64,000 bases of DNA from Colletes latitarsis (GCF_051014445.1 NC_135136.1:22462001-22526000), one strand, 5' to 3'; counted from the first letter of the stretch, positions 10,201 through 25,800 are shown. Notes: generated by a model from the letters alone, not told the origin. Program-made: numbers and translations.

Positions 10201-12927
10201 AGATCCTGGGTTTTTTTCGTGTTTGAATCACGTAGGAATGTGGTAACACACTGAAGCAGTTAATTAAACCTGGTTTCGATCAATATTTTAGAGGATAACA
10301 CCGGTTAGGTCTGGGTTAGGTCCGGGATATGCCCACATCTGGCTCATCATTTTGCATTCTTCGCATACTTGTTGGCCAGATCCTGGGTTTTTTTCGTGTT
10401 TGAATCACGTAGTAATGTGGTAACACACTGAAGCTGTCAATTAAACCTGGTTTCGATCAATATTTCAGAGGATAACACCGGTTAGGTCTGGGTTAGGTCT
10501 GGGTTATGCCCGCATCTGGCTCATGATTTTGCCTTCTTCGCATACTTGTTGGCCAGATCCTGGGTTTTTTTCGTGTTTGAATCACGTAGTAATGTGGTAA
10601 CACACTGAAGCTGTCAATTAAACCTGGTTTCGATCAATATTTTGGAGGATAACACCGGTTAGGTCTGGGTTAGGTCTGGGTTATGCCCGCATCTGGCTCA
10701 TGATTTTGCCTTCATCGCATACTTGTTGGCCAGATCCTGGGTTTTTTCCGTGTTTGAATCACGTAGTAATGTGGTAACACACTGCAGCAGTCAATTAAAC
10801 CTGGTTTCGATCAATATTTCAGAGGATAACACCGGTTAGGTCTGGCATAGGTCTGGGAAATGCGCGCATCTGGCTTATACTTTCGCCTTCCTCACATACT
10901 TGTTGGCCAGATCCTGGGTTTTTTTCGTGTTTGAATCACGTAGGAATGTGGTAACACACTGAAGCAGTTAATTAAACCTGGTTTCGATCAATATTTTAGA
11001 GGATAACACCGGTTAGGTCTGGGTTAGGTCCGGGATATGCCCACATCTGGCTCATCATTTTGCATTCTTCGCATACTTGTTGGCCAGATCCTGGGTTTTT
11101 TTCGTGTTTGAATCACGTAGTAATGTGGTAACACACTGAAGCTGTCAATTAAACCTGGTTTCGATCAATATTTTAGAGGATAACACCGGTTAGGTCTGGG
11201 TTAGGTCTGGGTTATGCCCGCATCTGGCTCATGAATTTGCCTTCTTCGCATACTTGTTGGCCAGATCTTGGGTTTTTTTCGTGTTTCAATCACGTAGTAA
11301 TGTGGTAACACACTGAGGCAGTCAATTAAACCTGGATTCGGACAGTATTCTAGAGGATAACACCGGTTAGGTCTGGGTTAGGTCTGGGTTATGCCCGCAT
11401 CTGGCTCATGATTTTGCCTTCTTCGCATACTTGTTGGCGAGATCCTGGGTTTTTTTCGTGTTTGAATCACGTAGTAATGTGGTAATACACTGAAGCAGTC
11501 AATTAAACCTGGTTTCGATCAATATTTTACAGGATACCACCGGTTAGGTCTGGGTTAGGTCTGGGTTCTGCCCGCATCTGGCTCATGATTTTGCCTTCTT
11601 CGCATACTTGTTGGCCAGATCCTGGGTTTTTTTCGTGTTTCAATCACGTAGTAATGTGGTAACACATTGAGGCAGTCTATTAAACCTGGATTCGGATAGT
11701 ATTTTAGAGGATAACACCGGTTAGGTCTGGGTTAGGTCTGGGATTTGCGCGCATCTGCCTTATACTTTCGCCTTTTTCGCAAACTTGTTGGCCAGATCCT
11801 GGGTATTTTCCGTGTTTCAATCACGTAGTAATGTGGTAACACACTGAAGCAGTCAATTAAACGTGGTTTCGATCAATATTTCAGAGGATAACACCGGTTA
11901 GGTCTGGGTTAGGTCTGGGAAATGCGCGCATCTTATACTTTCGCCTTCTTCGCATACTTGTTGGCCAGATCCTGGGTTTTTTTCGTGTTTGAATCACGTA
12001 GGAATGTGGTAACACACTGAGGCAGTCAATTAAACCTGGTTTCGATCAATATTTCAGAGGATAACACCGGTTAGGTCTGGGTTAGGTCTGGGTTATGCCC
12101 GCATCTGGCTCATGATTTAGCCTTCTTCGCATACTTGTTGGCCAGATCCTGGGTATTTTCCGTGTTTCAATCACGTAGTAATGTGGTAACACACTGAAGC
12201 AGTCAATTAAACCTGGTTTCGATCAATATTTTAGAGGATAACACCGGTTAGGTCTGGGTTAGGTCTGGGTTATGCCCGCATCTGGCTCATGATTTTGCCT
12301 TCATCGCATACTTGTTGGCCAGATCCTGGGTTTTTTCCGTGTTTGAATCACGTAGTAATGTGGTAACACACTGAAGCAGTCAATTAAACCTGGTTTCGAT
12401 CAATACTTCAGAGGATAACACCGGTTAGGTCTGGGTTAGGCCTGGGAAATGCGCGCATCTGTCTTATTCTTTCGCCTTCTTCGCATACTTGTTGGCCAGA
12501 TCCTGGGTTTTTTTCGTGTTTGAATCACGTAGGAATGTGGTAACACACTGAAACAGTCAATTAAACCTGGTTTCGATCAATATTTCAGAGGATAACACCG
12601 GTTAGGTCTGGGTTAGGTCTGGGATATGCGCGCATCTAGCTTATACTTTCACCTTTTTCGCATACTTGTTGGCCAGATCCTGGGTTTTTTTCGTGTTTGA
12701 ATCACGTAGGAATGTGGTAACACACTGAAGCAGTCAACTAAACCTGGTTTCGATCAATATTCTAGAGGATAACACCGGTTAGGTCTGGGTTAGGTCCGGG
12801 ATATGCCCGCATCTGGCTCATGATTTTGCATTCTTCGCATACTTGTTGGCCAGATCCTGGGTTTTTTTCGTGTTTGAATCACGTAGTAATGTGGTAACAC
12901 ACTGAAGCTGTCAATTAAACCTGGTTT
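7250..12927 (+). repeat. 18-monomer higher-order duplication, offset 3182 bp
   Basis: About 2.5 kb at 7250-9745 matches 10432-12927 at a constant offset of 3182 bp (18 x 177 minus 4). Shared rare markers are CTCATCATTTTGCATTC (7870 and 11052), CAGTATTCTAG after GGATTCGG (8161 and 11343), GGATAGTATTTTAG (8513 and 11695) and GCATCTTATAC (8749 and 11931). Differences seen are few: TCGGG versus TCGGA at 8159, and GGTTATG versus GGTTCTG near 8386/11568. The intervening piece (9756-10240) matches 6751-7235 at offset 3005, so several exchanges with different registers built this region. Confidence 0.88.
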
Positions 12928-15900
12928 CGATCAATATTTTAGAGGATAACACCGGTTAGGTCTGGGTTAGGTCTGTGTTATGCCCGCATCTGGCTCATGA
13001 TTTTGCCTTCTTCGCATACTTGTTGGCCAGATCCTGGGTTTTTTTCGTGTTTGAATCACGTAGTAATGTGGTAACACACTGAAGCTGTCAATTAAACCTG
13101 GTTTCGATCAATATTTTACAGGATAACACCGGTTAGGTCTGGGTTAGGTCTGGGTTATGCCCGCATCTGGCTCATGATTTTGCCTTCTTCGCATACTTGT
13201 TGGCCAGATCCTGGTTTTTTTTCGTGTTTGAATCACGTAGTAATGTGGTAACACACTGAAGCTCTCAATTAAACCTGGTTTCGATCAATATTTTGCAGGA
13301 TAACACCGGTTAGGTCTGGGTTAGGTCTGGGTTATGCCCGCATCTGGCTCATGATTTTGCCTTCATCGCATACTTGTTGGCCAGATCCTGGGTTTTTTCC
13401 GTGTTTGAATCACGTAGTAATGTGGTAACACACTGCAGCAGTCAATTAAACCTGGTTTCGATCAATATTTCAGAGGATAACACCGGTTAGGTCTGGCATA
13501 GGTCTGGGAAATGCGCGCATCTGGCTTATACTATCGCCTTCTTCACATACTTGTTGGCCAGATCCTGGGTTTTTTTCGTGTTTGAATCACGTAGGAATGT
13601 GGTAACACACTGAAGCAGTTAATTAAACCTGGTTTCGATCAATATTTTAGAGGATAACACCGGTTAGGTCTGGGTTAGGTCCGGGATATGCCCACATCTG
13701 GCTCATCATTTTGCCTTCTTCGCATACTTGTTGGCCAGATCCTGGGTTTTTTTCGTGTTTGATCACGTTGTAATGTGGTAACACACTGAAGCAGTCAATA
13801 AAACCTGGTTTCGATCAATATTTTAGAGGATAACACCGGTTAGGTCTGGGTTAGGTCTGGGATTTGCGCGAATCTGCCTTATACTTTCGCCTTTTTCGCA
13901 AACTTGTTGGCCAGATCCTGGGTATTTTCCGTGTTTCAATCACGTAGTAATGTGGTAACACACTGAAGCAGTCAATTAAACCTGGTTTCGATCAATATTT
14001 CAGAGGATAACACCGGTTAGGTCTGGGTTAGGTCTGGGAAATGCGCGCATCTTATACTTTCGCCTTCTTCGCATACTTGTTGGCCAGATCCTGGGTTTTT
14101 TTCGTGTTTGAATCACGTAGGAATGTGGTAACACACTGAGGCAGTCAATTAAACCTGGTTTCGATCAATATTTCAGAGGATAACACCGGTTAGGTCTGGG
14201 TTAGGTCTGGGTTATGCCCGCATCTGGCTCATGATTTAGCCTTCTTCGCATACTTGTTGGCCAGATCCTGGGTATTTTCCGTGTTTGAATCACGTAGTAA
14301 TGTGGTAACACACTGAAGCAGTCAATTAAACCTGGTTTGGATCAATATTTCAGAGGATAACACTGGTTAGGTCTGGGTTAGGTCTGGGTTTTGCCCGCAT
14401 CTGGCTCATGATTTTGCCTTCTTCGCTTACTTGTTGGCCAGATCCTGTGTTTTTTCCGTGTTTGATCACGTAGTAATGTGGTAGCACACTGAAGCAGTCA
14501 ATAAAACCTGGTTTCGATCAATATTTTAGAGGATAACACCGGTTAGGTCTGGGTTAGGTCTGGGATTTGCGCGCACCTGGCTTATACTTTCGCCTTTTTC
14601 GCATACTTGTTGGCCAGATCCTGGGTATTTTCCGTGTTTGAATCACGTAGTAATGTGGTAATACACTGAAGCAGTCAATTAAACCTGGTTTCGATCAATA
14701 TTTCAGAGGATAACACCGGTTAGGTCTGGGTTAGGTCTGGGAAATGCGCGCATCTGGCTTATTCTTTCGCCTTCTTCGCATACTTGTTGGCCAGATCCTG
14801 GGTTTTTGTCGTGTTTGATCACGTAGTAATGTGGTAACACACTGAAGCAGTCAATAAAACCTGGTTCCGATCAATATTTTAGAGGATAACACCGGGTAGG
14901 TCTGGTTTAGGTCTGGGATTTGCGCGCGTCTGGCTTATACTTTCGCCTTTTTCGCAAACTTGTTGGCCAGATCCTGGGTATTTTCCGTGTTTCAATCACG
15001 TAGTAATGTGGTAACACACTGAAGCAGTCAATTAAACCTGGTTTCGATCAATATTTCAGAGGATAACACCGGTTAGGTCTGGGTTAGGTCTGGGAAATGC
15101 GCGCATCTTGTACTTTCGCCTTCTTCGCATACTTGTTGGCCAGATCCTGGGTTTTTTTCGTGTTTGAATCACGTAGGAATGTGGTAACACACTGAAGCAG
15201 TCAATTAAACCTGGTTTCGATCAATATTTTAGAGGATAACACCGGTTAGGTCTGGGTTAGGTCCGAGATATGCCCGCATCTGACTCATGATTTTGCCTTC
15301 TTCGCATACTTGTTGGCCAGATCCTGGGTTTTTTTCGTGTTTGAATCACGTTGTAACGTGGTAACACACTGAAGCTGTCAATTAAACCTGGTTTCGATCA
15401 ATATTTTAGAGGATAACACCGGTTAGGTCTGGGTTAGGTCTGGGTTATGCCCGCATCTGGCTCATGATTTTGCCTTCTTCGCATACTTGTTGGCCAGATC
15501 TTGGGTTTTTTTCGTGTTTGAATCACGTAGTAATGTGGTAACACACTGAAGCAGTCAATTAAACCTGGTTTCGATCAATATTTTAGAGGATAACACCGGT
15601 TAGGTCTGGGTTAGGTCTGGGTTATGCCCGCATCTGGCTCATGATTTTGCCTTCATCGCATACTTGTTGGCCAGATCCTGGGTTTTTTCCGTGTTTGAAT
15701 CACGTAGTAATGTGGTAACACACTGAAGCAGTCAATTAAACCTGGTTTCGATCAATACTTCAGAGGATAACACCGGTTAGGTCTGGGTTAGGCCTGGGAA
15801 ATGCGCGCATCTGTCTTATTCTTTCGCCTTCTTCGCATACTTGTTGGCCAGATCCTGGGTTTTTTTCGTGTTTGAATCACGTAGGAATGTGGTAACACAC

Positions 15901-18900
15901 TGAAACAGTCAATTAAACCTGGTTTCGATCAATATTTCAGAGGATAACACCGGTTAGGTCTGGGTTAGGTCTGGGATATGCGCGCATCTGGCTTATACTT
16001 TCACCTTTTTCGCATACTTGTTGGCCAGATCCTGGGTTTTTTCGTGTTTGAATCACGTAGGAATGTGGTAACACACTGAAGCAGTCAATTAAACCTGGTT
16101 TCGATCAATATTTTAGAGGATAACACCGGTTAGGTCTGGGTTAGGTCCGGGATATGCCCGCATCTGGCTCATGATTTTGCATTCTTCGCATACATGTTGG
16201 CCAGATCCTGGGTTTTTTTCGTGTTTGAATCACGTAGTAATGTGGTAACACACTGAAGCTGTCAATTAAACCTGGTTTCGATCAATATTTTAGAGGATAA
16301 CACCGGTTAGGTCTGGGTTAGGTCTGGGTTATGGCCGCATCTGGCTCATGATTTTGCCTTCTTCGCATACTTGTTGGCCAGATCCTGGGTTTTTTTCGTG
16401 TTTGAATCACGTAGTAATGTGGTAACACACTGAAGCTGTCAATTAAACCTGGTTTCGATCAATATTTTACAGGATAACACCGGTTAGGTCTGGGTTAGGT
16501 CTGGGTTATGCCCGCATCTGGCTCATGATTTTGCCTTCTTCGCATACTTGTTGGCCAGATCCTGGGTTTTTTTCGTGTTTGAATCACGTAGTAATGTGGT
16601 AACACACTGAAGCTGTCAATTAAACCTGGTTTCGATCAATATTTTGGAGGATAACACCGGTTAGGTCTGGGTTAGGTCTGGGTTATGCCCGCATCTGGCT
16701 CATGATTTTGCCTTCATCGCATACTTGTTGGCCAGATCCTGGGTTTTTTCCGTGTTTGAATCACGTAGTAATGTGGTAACACACTGCAGCAGTCAATTAA
16801 ACCTGGTTTCGATCAATATTTCAGAGGATAACACCGGTTAGGTCTGGCATAGGTCTGGGATTTGCGCGCACCTGGCTTATACTTTCGCCTTTTTCGCATA
16901 CTTGTTGGCCAGATCCTGGGTATTTTCCGTGTTTGAATCACGTAGTAATGTGGTAATACACTGAAGCAGTCAATTAAACCTGGTTTCGATCAATATTTCA
17001 GAGGATAACACCGGTTAGGTCTGGGTTAGGTCTGGGAAATGCGCGCATCTGGCTTATTCTTTCGCCTTCTTCGCATACTTGTTGGCCAGATCCTGTGTTT
17101 TTTCCGTGTTTGATCACGTAGTAATGTGGTAGCACACTGAAGCAGTCAATAAAACCTGGTTTCGATCAATATTTTAGAGGATAACACCGGTTAGGTCTGG
17201 GTTAGGTCTGGGATTTGCGCGCACCTGGCTTATACTTTCGCCTTTTTCGCAAACTTGTTGGCCAGATCCTGGGTATTTTCCGTGTTTCAATCACGTAGTA
17301 ATGTGGTAACACACTGAAGCAGTCAATTAAACCTGGTTTCGATCAATATTTCAGAGGATAACACCGGTTAGGTCTGGGTTAGGTCTGGGAAATGCGCGCA
17401 TCTTGTACTTTCGCCTTCTTCGCATACTTGTTTGCCAGATCCTGGGTTTTTTTCGTGTTTGAATCACGTAGGAATGTGGTAACACACTGAAGCAGTCAAT
17501 TAAACCTGGTTTCGATCAATATTTTAGAGGATAACACCGGTTAGGTCTGGGTTAGGTCCGAGATATGCCCGCATCTGGCTCATGATTTTGCCTTCTTCGC
17601 ATACTTGTTGGCCAGATCCTGGGTTTTTTTCGTGTTTGAATCACGTAGTAATGTGGTAACACACTGAAGCTGTCAATTAAACCTGGTTTCGATCAATATT
17701 TTAGAGGATAACACCGGTTAGGTCTGGGTTAGGTCCGAGATATGCCCGCATCTGGCTCATGATTTTGCCTTCTTCGCATACTTGTTGGCCAGATCCTGGG
17801 TTTTTTTCGTGTTTGAATCACGTAGTAATGTGGTAACACACTGAAGCTGTCAATTAAACCTGGTTTCGATCAATATTTTAGAGGATAACACCGGTTAGGT
17901 CTGGGTTAGGTCCGGGTTATGCCCGCATCTGGCTCATGATTTTGCCTTCTTCGCATACTTGTTGGCCAGATCCTGGGTTTTTTTCGTGTTTGAATCACGT
18001 AGTAATGTGGCACCACACTGAGGCAGTCAATTAAACCTGGTTTCGATCAATATTTCAGAGGATAACACCGGTTAGGTCTGGGTTAGGTCTGGGATATGCG
18101 CGCATCTGGCTTATACTTTCGCCTTTTTCGCATACTTGTTGGCCAGATCCTGGGTTTTTTTCGTGTTTGAATCACGTAGGAATGTGGTAACACACTGAAG
18201 CAGTCAATTAAACCTGGTTACGATCAATATTTTAGAGGATAACACCGGTTAGGTCTGGGTTAGGTCTGGGTTATGCCCGCATCTGGCTCATGATTTTGCC
18301 TTCTTCGCATACCTGTTGGCTAGATCCTGGGTTTTTTCCGTGTTTGAATCACGTAGTGATATGGTAACACACTGAAGCAGTCAATTAAACCTGGTTTCGA
18401 TCAATATTTCAGAGGATAACACCGGTTAGGTCTGGGTTAGGTCTGGGAAATGCGCGCATCAGGCTTATTCTTTCGCCTTCCTCGCATACTTGTTGGCCAG
18501 ATCCTGGGTTTTTTTCGTGTTTGAATCACGTAGGAATGTGGTAACACACTGAAGCAGTCAATTAAACCTGGTTTCGATCAATATTTTAGAGGATAACACC
18601 GGTTAGGTCTGGGTTAGGTCTGGGATTTGCGCGCACCTGGCTTATACTTTCGCCTTTTTCGCATACTTGTTGGCCAGATCCTAGGTATTTTCCGTGTTTG
18701 AATCACGTAGTAATGTGGTAATACACTGAAGCAGTCAATTAAACCTGGTTTCGATCAATATTTCAGAGGATAACACCGGTTAGGTCTGGGTTAGGTCCGG
18801 GATATGCCCGCATCTGGCTCATGATTTTGCCTTCTTCGCATACTTGTTGGCCAGATCCTGGGTTTTTTTCGTGTTTGAATCACGTAGTAATGTGGTACCA

Positions 18901-21900
18901 CACTGAGGCAGTCAATTAAACCTGGTTTCGATCAATATTTCCGAGGATAACACCGGTTAGGTCTGGGTTAGGTCTGGGATATGCGCGCATCTGGCTTATA
19001 CTTTCGCCTTTTTCGCATACTTGTTGGCCAGATCCTGGGTTTTTTTCGTGTTTGAATCACGTAGGAATGTGGTAACACACTGAAGCAGTTAATTAAACCT
19101 GGTTACGATCAATATTTTAGAGGATAACACCGGTTAGGTCTGGGTTAGGTCTGGGTTATGCCCGCATCTGGCTCATGATTTTGCCTTCTTCGCATACTTG
19201 TTGGCCAGATCCTGGGTTTTTTTCGTGTTTGAATCACGTAGGAATGTGGTAACACACTGAAGCAGACAATTATACCTGGTTTCGATCAATATTTTAGAGG
19301 ATAACACAGGTTAGGTCTGGGTTAGGTCTGGGTTATGCCCGCATCTAGCTCATGATTTTGCCTTCTTCGCATACTTGTTGGCCAGATCCTGGGTTTTTTT
19401 CGTGTTTGAATCACGTAGTAATGTGGTAACACACTGAAGCTGTCAATTAAACCTGGTTTCGATCAATATTTTAGAGGATAACACCGGTTAGGTCTGGGTT
19501 AGGTCTGGGTTATGCCCTCATCTGGCTCATGATTTTGCCTTCTTCGCATACTTGTTGGCCAGATCCTGGGTTTTTTCCGTGTTTGATAACGTAGTAATGT
19601 GGTAGCACTCTGAAGCAGTCAATTAAACCTGGTTTCGATCAATATTTCAGAGTATAACACCGGTTAGGTCTGGGTTAGGTCTGGGTTATGCCCGCATCTG
19701 GCTCATGATTTAGCCTTCTTCGCATACTTGTTGGCCAGATCCTGGGTATTTTCCGTGTTTGAATCACGTAGTAATGTGGTAACACACTGAAGCAGTCAAT
19801 TACCCCTGGTTTCGATCAATATTTCAGAGGATAACACCGGTTAGGTCTGGGTTAGGTCTGGGTTTTGCCCGCATCTGGCTCATGATTTTGTCTTCTTCGC
19901 ATACTTGTTGGCCAGATCCTGGGTTTTTTTCGTGTTTGATCACGTAGTAATGTGGTAACACACTGAAGCAGTCAATTAAACCTGGTTTCGATCAATATTT
20001 CAGAGGATAACACCGGTTAGGTCTGGGTTAGGTCTTGGAAATGCGCGCATCTGTCTTATTCTTTCGCCTTCTTCGCATACTTGTTGGCCAGATCCTGGGT
20101 TTTTTTCGTGTATGAATCACGTAGGAATGTGGTAACACACTGAAGCAGTCAATTAAACCTGGTTTCGATCAATATTTTAGAGGATAACACCGGTTTGGTC
20201 TGGGTTAGGTCCGGGATATGCCCGCATCTGGCTCATGATTTTGCATTCTTCGCATACTTGTTGGCCAGATCCTGGGTTTTTTTCGTGTTTGAATCACGTA
20301 GTAATGTGGTAACACACTGAAGCTGTCAATTAAACCTGGTTTCGATCAATATTTTACAGGATAACACCGGTTAGGTCTGGGTTAGGTCTGGGTTATGCCC
20401 GCATCTGGCTCATGATTTTGCCTTCTTCGCATACTTGTTGGCCAGATCCTGGGTTTTTTTCGTGTTTGAATCACGTAGTAATGTGGTAACACACTGAAGC
20501 TGTCAATTAAACCTGGTTTCGATCAATATTTTGGAGGATAACACCGGTTAGGTCTGGGTTAGGTCTGGGTTATGCCCGCATCTGGCTCATGATTTTGACT
20601 TCATCGCATACTTGTTGGCCAGATCCTGGGTTTTTTCCGTGTTTGAATCACGTAGTAATGTGGTAACACACTGAAGCGGTCAATTAAACCTGGCTTCGAT
20701 CAATATATCAGAGGATAACACCGGTTAGGTCTGGCTTAGGTCTGGGAAATGCGCGCATCTGGCTTATACTTTCGCCTTCTTCACATACTTGTTGGCCAGA
20801 TCCTGGGTATTTTCCGTGTTTCAATCACGTAGTAATGTGGCAACACACTGAAGCAGTCAATTAAACCTGGTTTCGATCAATATTTCAGAGGATAACACCG
20901 GTTAGGTCTGGGTTAGGTCTGGGAAATGCGCGCATCTTATACTTTCGCCTTCTTCGCATACTTGTTGGCCAGATCCTGGGTTTTTTTCGTGTTTGAATCA
21001 CGTAGGAATGTGGTAACACACTGAAGCAGTCAATTAAACCTGGTTTCGATCAATATTTTAGAGGATAACACCGGTTAGGTCTTGGTTAGGTCCGAGATAT
21101 GCCCGCATCTGGCTCATGATTTTGCCTTCTTCGCATACTTGTTGGCCAGATCCTGGGTTTTTTCCGTGTTTGAATCACGTAGTAATGTGGTAACACACTG
21201 AAGCTGTCAATTAAACCTGGTTTCGATCAATATTTTAGAGGATAACACCGGTTAGGTCTGGGTTAGGTCTGGGAAATGCGCGCATCTTATACTTTCGCCT
21301 TCTTCGCATACTTGTTGGCCAGATCCTGGGTTTTTTTCGTGTTTGAATCACGTAGGAATGTGGTAACACACTGAAGCAGTCAATTAAACCTGGTTTCGAT
21401 CAATATTTTAGAGGATAACACCGGTTAGGTCTGGGTTAGGTCCGAGATATGCCCGCATCTGGCTCATGATTTTGCCTTCTTCGCATACTTCTTGGCCAGA
21501 TCCCGGGTTTTTTCCGTGTTTGATCACGTAGTAATGTGGTAGCACACTGAAGCAGTCAATTAAACCTGGTTTCGATCAATATTTTAGAGGATAACACCGG
21601 TTAGGTCTGGGTTAGGTCTGGGTTATGCCCGCGTCTGGCTCATGATTTAGCCTTCTTCGCATACTTGTTGGCCAGATCCTGGGTATTTTCCGTGTTTGAA
21701 TCACGTAGTAATGTGGTAACACACTGAAGCAGTCAATTAAACCTGGTTTGGATCAATATTTCAGAGGATAACACCGGTTAGGTCTGGGTTAGGTCTGGGT
21801 TTTGCCCGCATCTGGCTCATTATTTAGCCTTCTTCGCATACTTGTTGGCCAGATCCTGGGTATTTTCCGTGTTTGAATCACGTAGTAATGTGGTAACACA

Positions 21901-22889
21901 CTGAAGCAGTCAATTAAACCTGGTTTGGATCAATATTTCAGAGGATAACACCGGTTAGGTCTGGGTTAGGTCAGGGTTTTGCCCGCATCTGGCTCATGAT
22001 TTTGTCTTCTTCGCATACTTGTTGGCCAGATCCTGTGTTTTTTCCGTGTTTGACCACGTAGTAATGTGGTAGCACACTGAAGCAGTCAATAAAACCTGGT
22101 TTCGATCAATATTTTAGAGGATAACACCGGTTAGGTCTGGGTTAGGTCTGGGATTTGCGCGCACCTGGCTTATACTTTCGCCTTCTTCGCATACTTGTTG
22201 GCCAGATCCTGGGTTTTTTTCGTGTTTGAATCACGTAGTAATGTGGTACCACACTGAGGCAGTCAATTAAACCTGGTTTCGATCAATATTTCAGAGGATA
22301 ACACCGGTTAGGTCTGGGTTAGGTCTGGGATATGCGCGCATCTGGCTTATAGTTTCGCCTTTTTCGCATACTTGTTGGCCAGATCCTGGGTTTTTTTCGT
22401 GTTTGAATCACGAAGGAATGTGGTAACACACTGAAGCAGTCAATTAAACCTGGTTTCGATCAATATTTCAGAGGATAACACCGGTTAGGTCTGGGTTAGG
22501 TCTGGGTTATGCCCGCATCTGGCTCATGATTTAGCCTTCTTCGCATACTTGTTGGCCAGATCCTGGGTATTTTCCGTGTTTGAATCACGTAGTAATGTGG
22601 TAACACACTGAAGCAGTCAATTAAACCTGGTTTGGATCAAGATTTCAGAGGATAACACCGGTTAGGTCTGGGTTAGGTCTGGGTTTTGCCCGCATCTGGC
22701 TCATGATTTAGCCTTCTTCGCATACTTGTTGGCCAGATCCTGGGTATTTTCCGTGTTTGAATCACGTAGTAATGTGGTAACACACTGAAGCAGTCAATTA
22801 AACCTGGTTTGGATCAATATTTCAGAGGATAACACCGGTTAGGTCTGGGTTAGGTCTGGGTTTTGCCCGCATCTGGCTCATGATTTTGT

Positions 22890-25800
22890 CTTCTCCGCAT
22901 ACTTGTTGGCCAGATCCTGTGTTTTTTCCGTGTTTGACCACGTAGTAATGTGGTAGCACACTGAAGCAGCCAATAAAACCTGGTTTCGATCAATATTTCA
23001 GAGGATAACACCGGTTAGGTCTGGGTTAGGTCTGGGTTTTGCCCGCATCTGGCTCATGATTTAGCCTTCTTCGCATACTTGTTGGCCAGATCCTGGGTAT
23101 TTTCCGTGTTTGAATCACGTAGTAATGTGGTAACACACTGAAGCAGTCAATTAAACCTGGTTTGGATCAATATTTCAGAGGATAACACCGGTTAGGTCTG
23201 GGTTAGGTCTGGGATATGCGCGCATCTGGCTTATACTTTCGCCTTTTTCGCATACTTGTTGGCCAGATCCTGGGTTTTTTTCGTGTTTGAATCACGTAGG
23301 AATGTGGTAACACACTGAAGCAGTCAATTAAACCTGGTTACGATCAATATTTTAGAGGATAACACCGGTTAGGTCTGGGTTAGGTCTGGGTTATGCCCGC
23401 ATCTGGCTCATGATTTTGCCTTCTTCGCATACTTGTTGGCCAGATCCTGGGTTTTTTCCGTGTTTGAATCACGTAGTGATATGGTAACACACTGAAGCAG
23501 TCAATTAAACCTGGTTTCGATCAATATTTCAGAGGATAACACCGGTTAGGTCTGGGTTAGGTCTGGGAAATGCGCGCATCAGGCTTATTCTTTCGCCTTC
23601 CTCGCATACTTGTTGGCCAGATCCTGGGTTTTTTTCGTGTTTGAATCACGTAGGAATGTGGTAACACACTGAAGCAGTCAATTAAACCTGGTTTCGATCA
23701 ATATTTTAGAGGATAACACCGGTTAGGTCTGGGTTAGGTCTGGGATTTGCGCGCACCTGGCTTATACTTTCACCTTTTTCGCATACTTGTTGGCCAGATC
23801 CTGGGTTTTTTTCGTGTTTGAATCACGTAGTAATGTGGTACCACACTGAGGCAGTCAATTAAACCTGGTTTCGATCAATATTTCCGAGGATAACACCGGT
23901 TAGGTCTGGGTTAGGTCTGGGATATGCGCGCATCTGGCTTATACTTTCGCCTTTTTCGCATACTTGTTGGCCAGATCCTGGGTTTTTTTCGTGTTTGAAT
24001 CACGTAGGAATGTGGTAACACACTGAAGCAGTTAATTAAACCTGGTTACGATCAATATTTTAGAGGATAACACCGGTTAGGTCTGGGTTAGGTCTGGGTT
24101 ATGCCCGCATCTGGCTCATGATTTTGCCTTCTTCGCATACTTGTTGGCCAGATCCTGGGTTTTTTTCGTGTTTGAATCACGTAGGAATGTGGTAACACAC
24201 TGAAGCAGACAATTAAACCTGGTTTCGATCAATATTTTAGAGGATAACACCGGTTAGGTCTGGGTTAGGTCTGGGTTATGCCCGCATCTGGCTCATGATT
24301 TTGCCTTCTTCGCATACTTGTTGGCCAGATCTTGGGTTTTTTTCGTGTTTGAATCACGTAGTAATGTGGTAACACACTGAAGCAGTCAATTAAACCTGGT
24401 TTCGATCAATATTTTAGAGGATAACACCGGTTAGGTCTGGGTTAGGTCTGGGTTATGCCCGCATCTGGCTCATGATTTTGCCTTCATCGCATACTTGTTG
24501 GCCAGATCCTGGGTTTTTTACGTGTTTGAATCACGTCGTAATGTGGTAACACACTGAAGCAGTCAATTAAACCTGGTTTCGATCAATATTTCAGAGGATA
24601 ACACCGGTTAGGTCTGGGTTAGGTCTGGCAAATGCACGCATCTGGCTTATTCTTGCGCCTTCTTCGCATACTTGTTGGCCAGATCCTGGGTTTTTTTCGT
24701 GTTTGAATCACGTAGGAATGTGGTAACACACTGAAGCAGTCAATTAAACCTGGTTTCGATCAATATTTCAGAGGATAACATCGGTTAGGTCTGGGTTAGG
24801 TCAGGGATATGCGCGCATCTGGCTTATACTTTCACCTTTTTCGCATACTTGTTGGCCAGATCCTGGGTTTTTTTCGTGTTTGAATCACGTAGGAATGTGG
24901 TAACACACTGAAGCAGTCAATTAAACCTGGTTTCGATCAATATTTTAGAGGATAACACCGGTTAGGTCTGGGTTAGGTCCGGGATATGCCCGCATCTGGC
25001 TCATGATTTTGCCTTCTTCGCATACTTGTTGGCCAGATCCTGGGTTTTTTTCGTGTTTGAATCACGTAGTAATGTGGTAACACACTGAAGCTGTCAATTA
25101 AACCTGGTTTCGATCAATATTTCAGAGGATAACACCGGTTAGGTCTGGGTTAGGTCTGGGTTATGCCCGCATCTGGCTCATGATTTAGCCTTCTTCGCAT
25201 ACTTGTTGGCCAGATCCTGGGTATTTTCCGTGTTTGAATCACGTAGTAATGTGGTAACACACTGAAGCAGTCAATTACCCCTGGTTTCGATCAATATGTC
25301 AGAGGATAACACCGGTTAGGTCTGGGTTAGGTCTGGGTTTTGCCCGCATCTGGCTCATGATTTTGTCTTCTTCGCATACTTGTTGGCCAGATCCTGTGTT
25401 TTTTCCGTGTTTGATCACGTAGTAATGTGGTAGCACACTGAAGCAGTCAATAAAACCTGGTTTCGATCAATATTTTAGAGGATAACACCGTTTAGGTCTG
25501 GGTTAGGTCTGGGATTTGCGCGCACCTGGCTTATACTTTCGCCTTTTTCGCATACTTGTTGGCCAGATCCTGGGTATTTTCCGTGTTTGAATCACGTAGT
25601 AATGTGGTAATACACTGAAGCAGTCAATTAAACCTGGTTTCGATCAATATTTCAGAGGATAACACCGGTTAGGTCTGGGTTAGGTCTGGGAAATGCGCGC
25701 ATCTGGCTTATTCTTTCGCCTTCTTCGCATACTTGTTGGCCAGATCCTGGGTTTTTTTCGTGTTTGAATCACGTAGTAATGTGGTACCACACTGAGGCAG

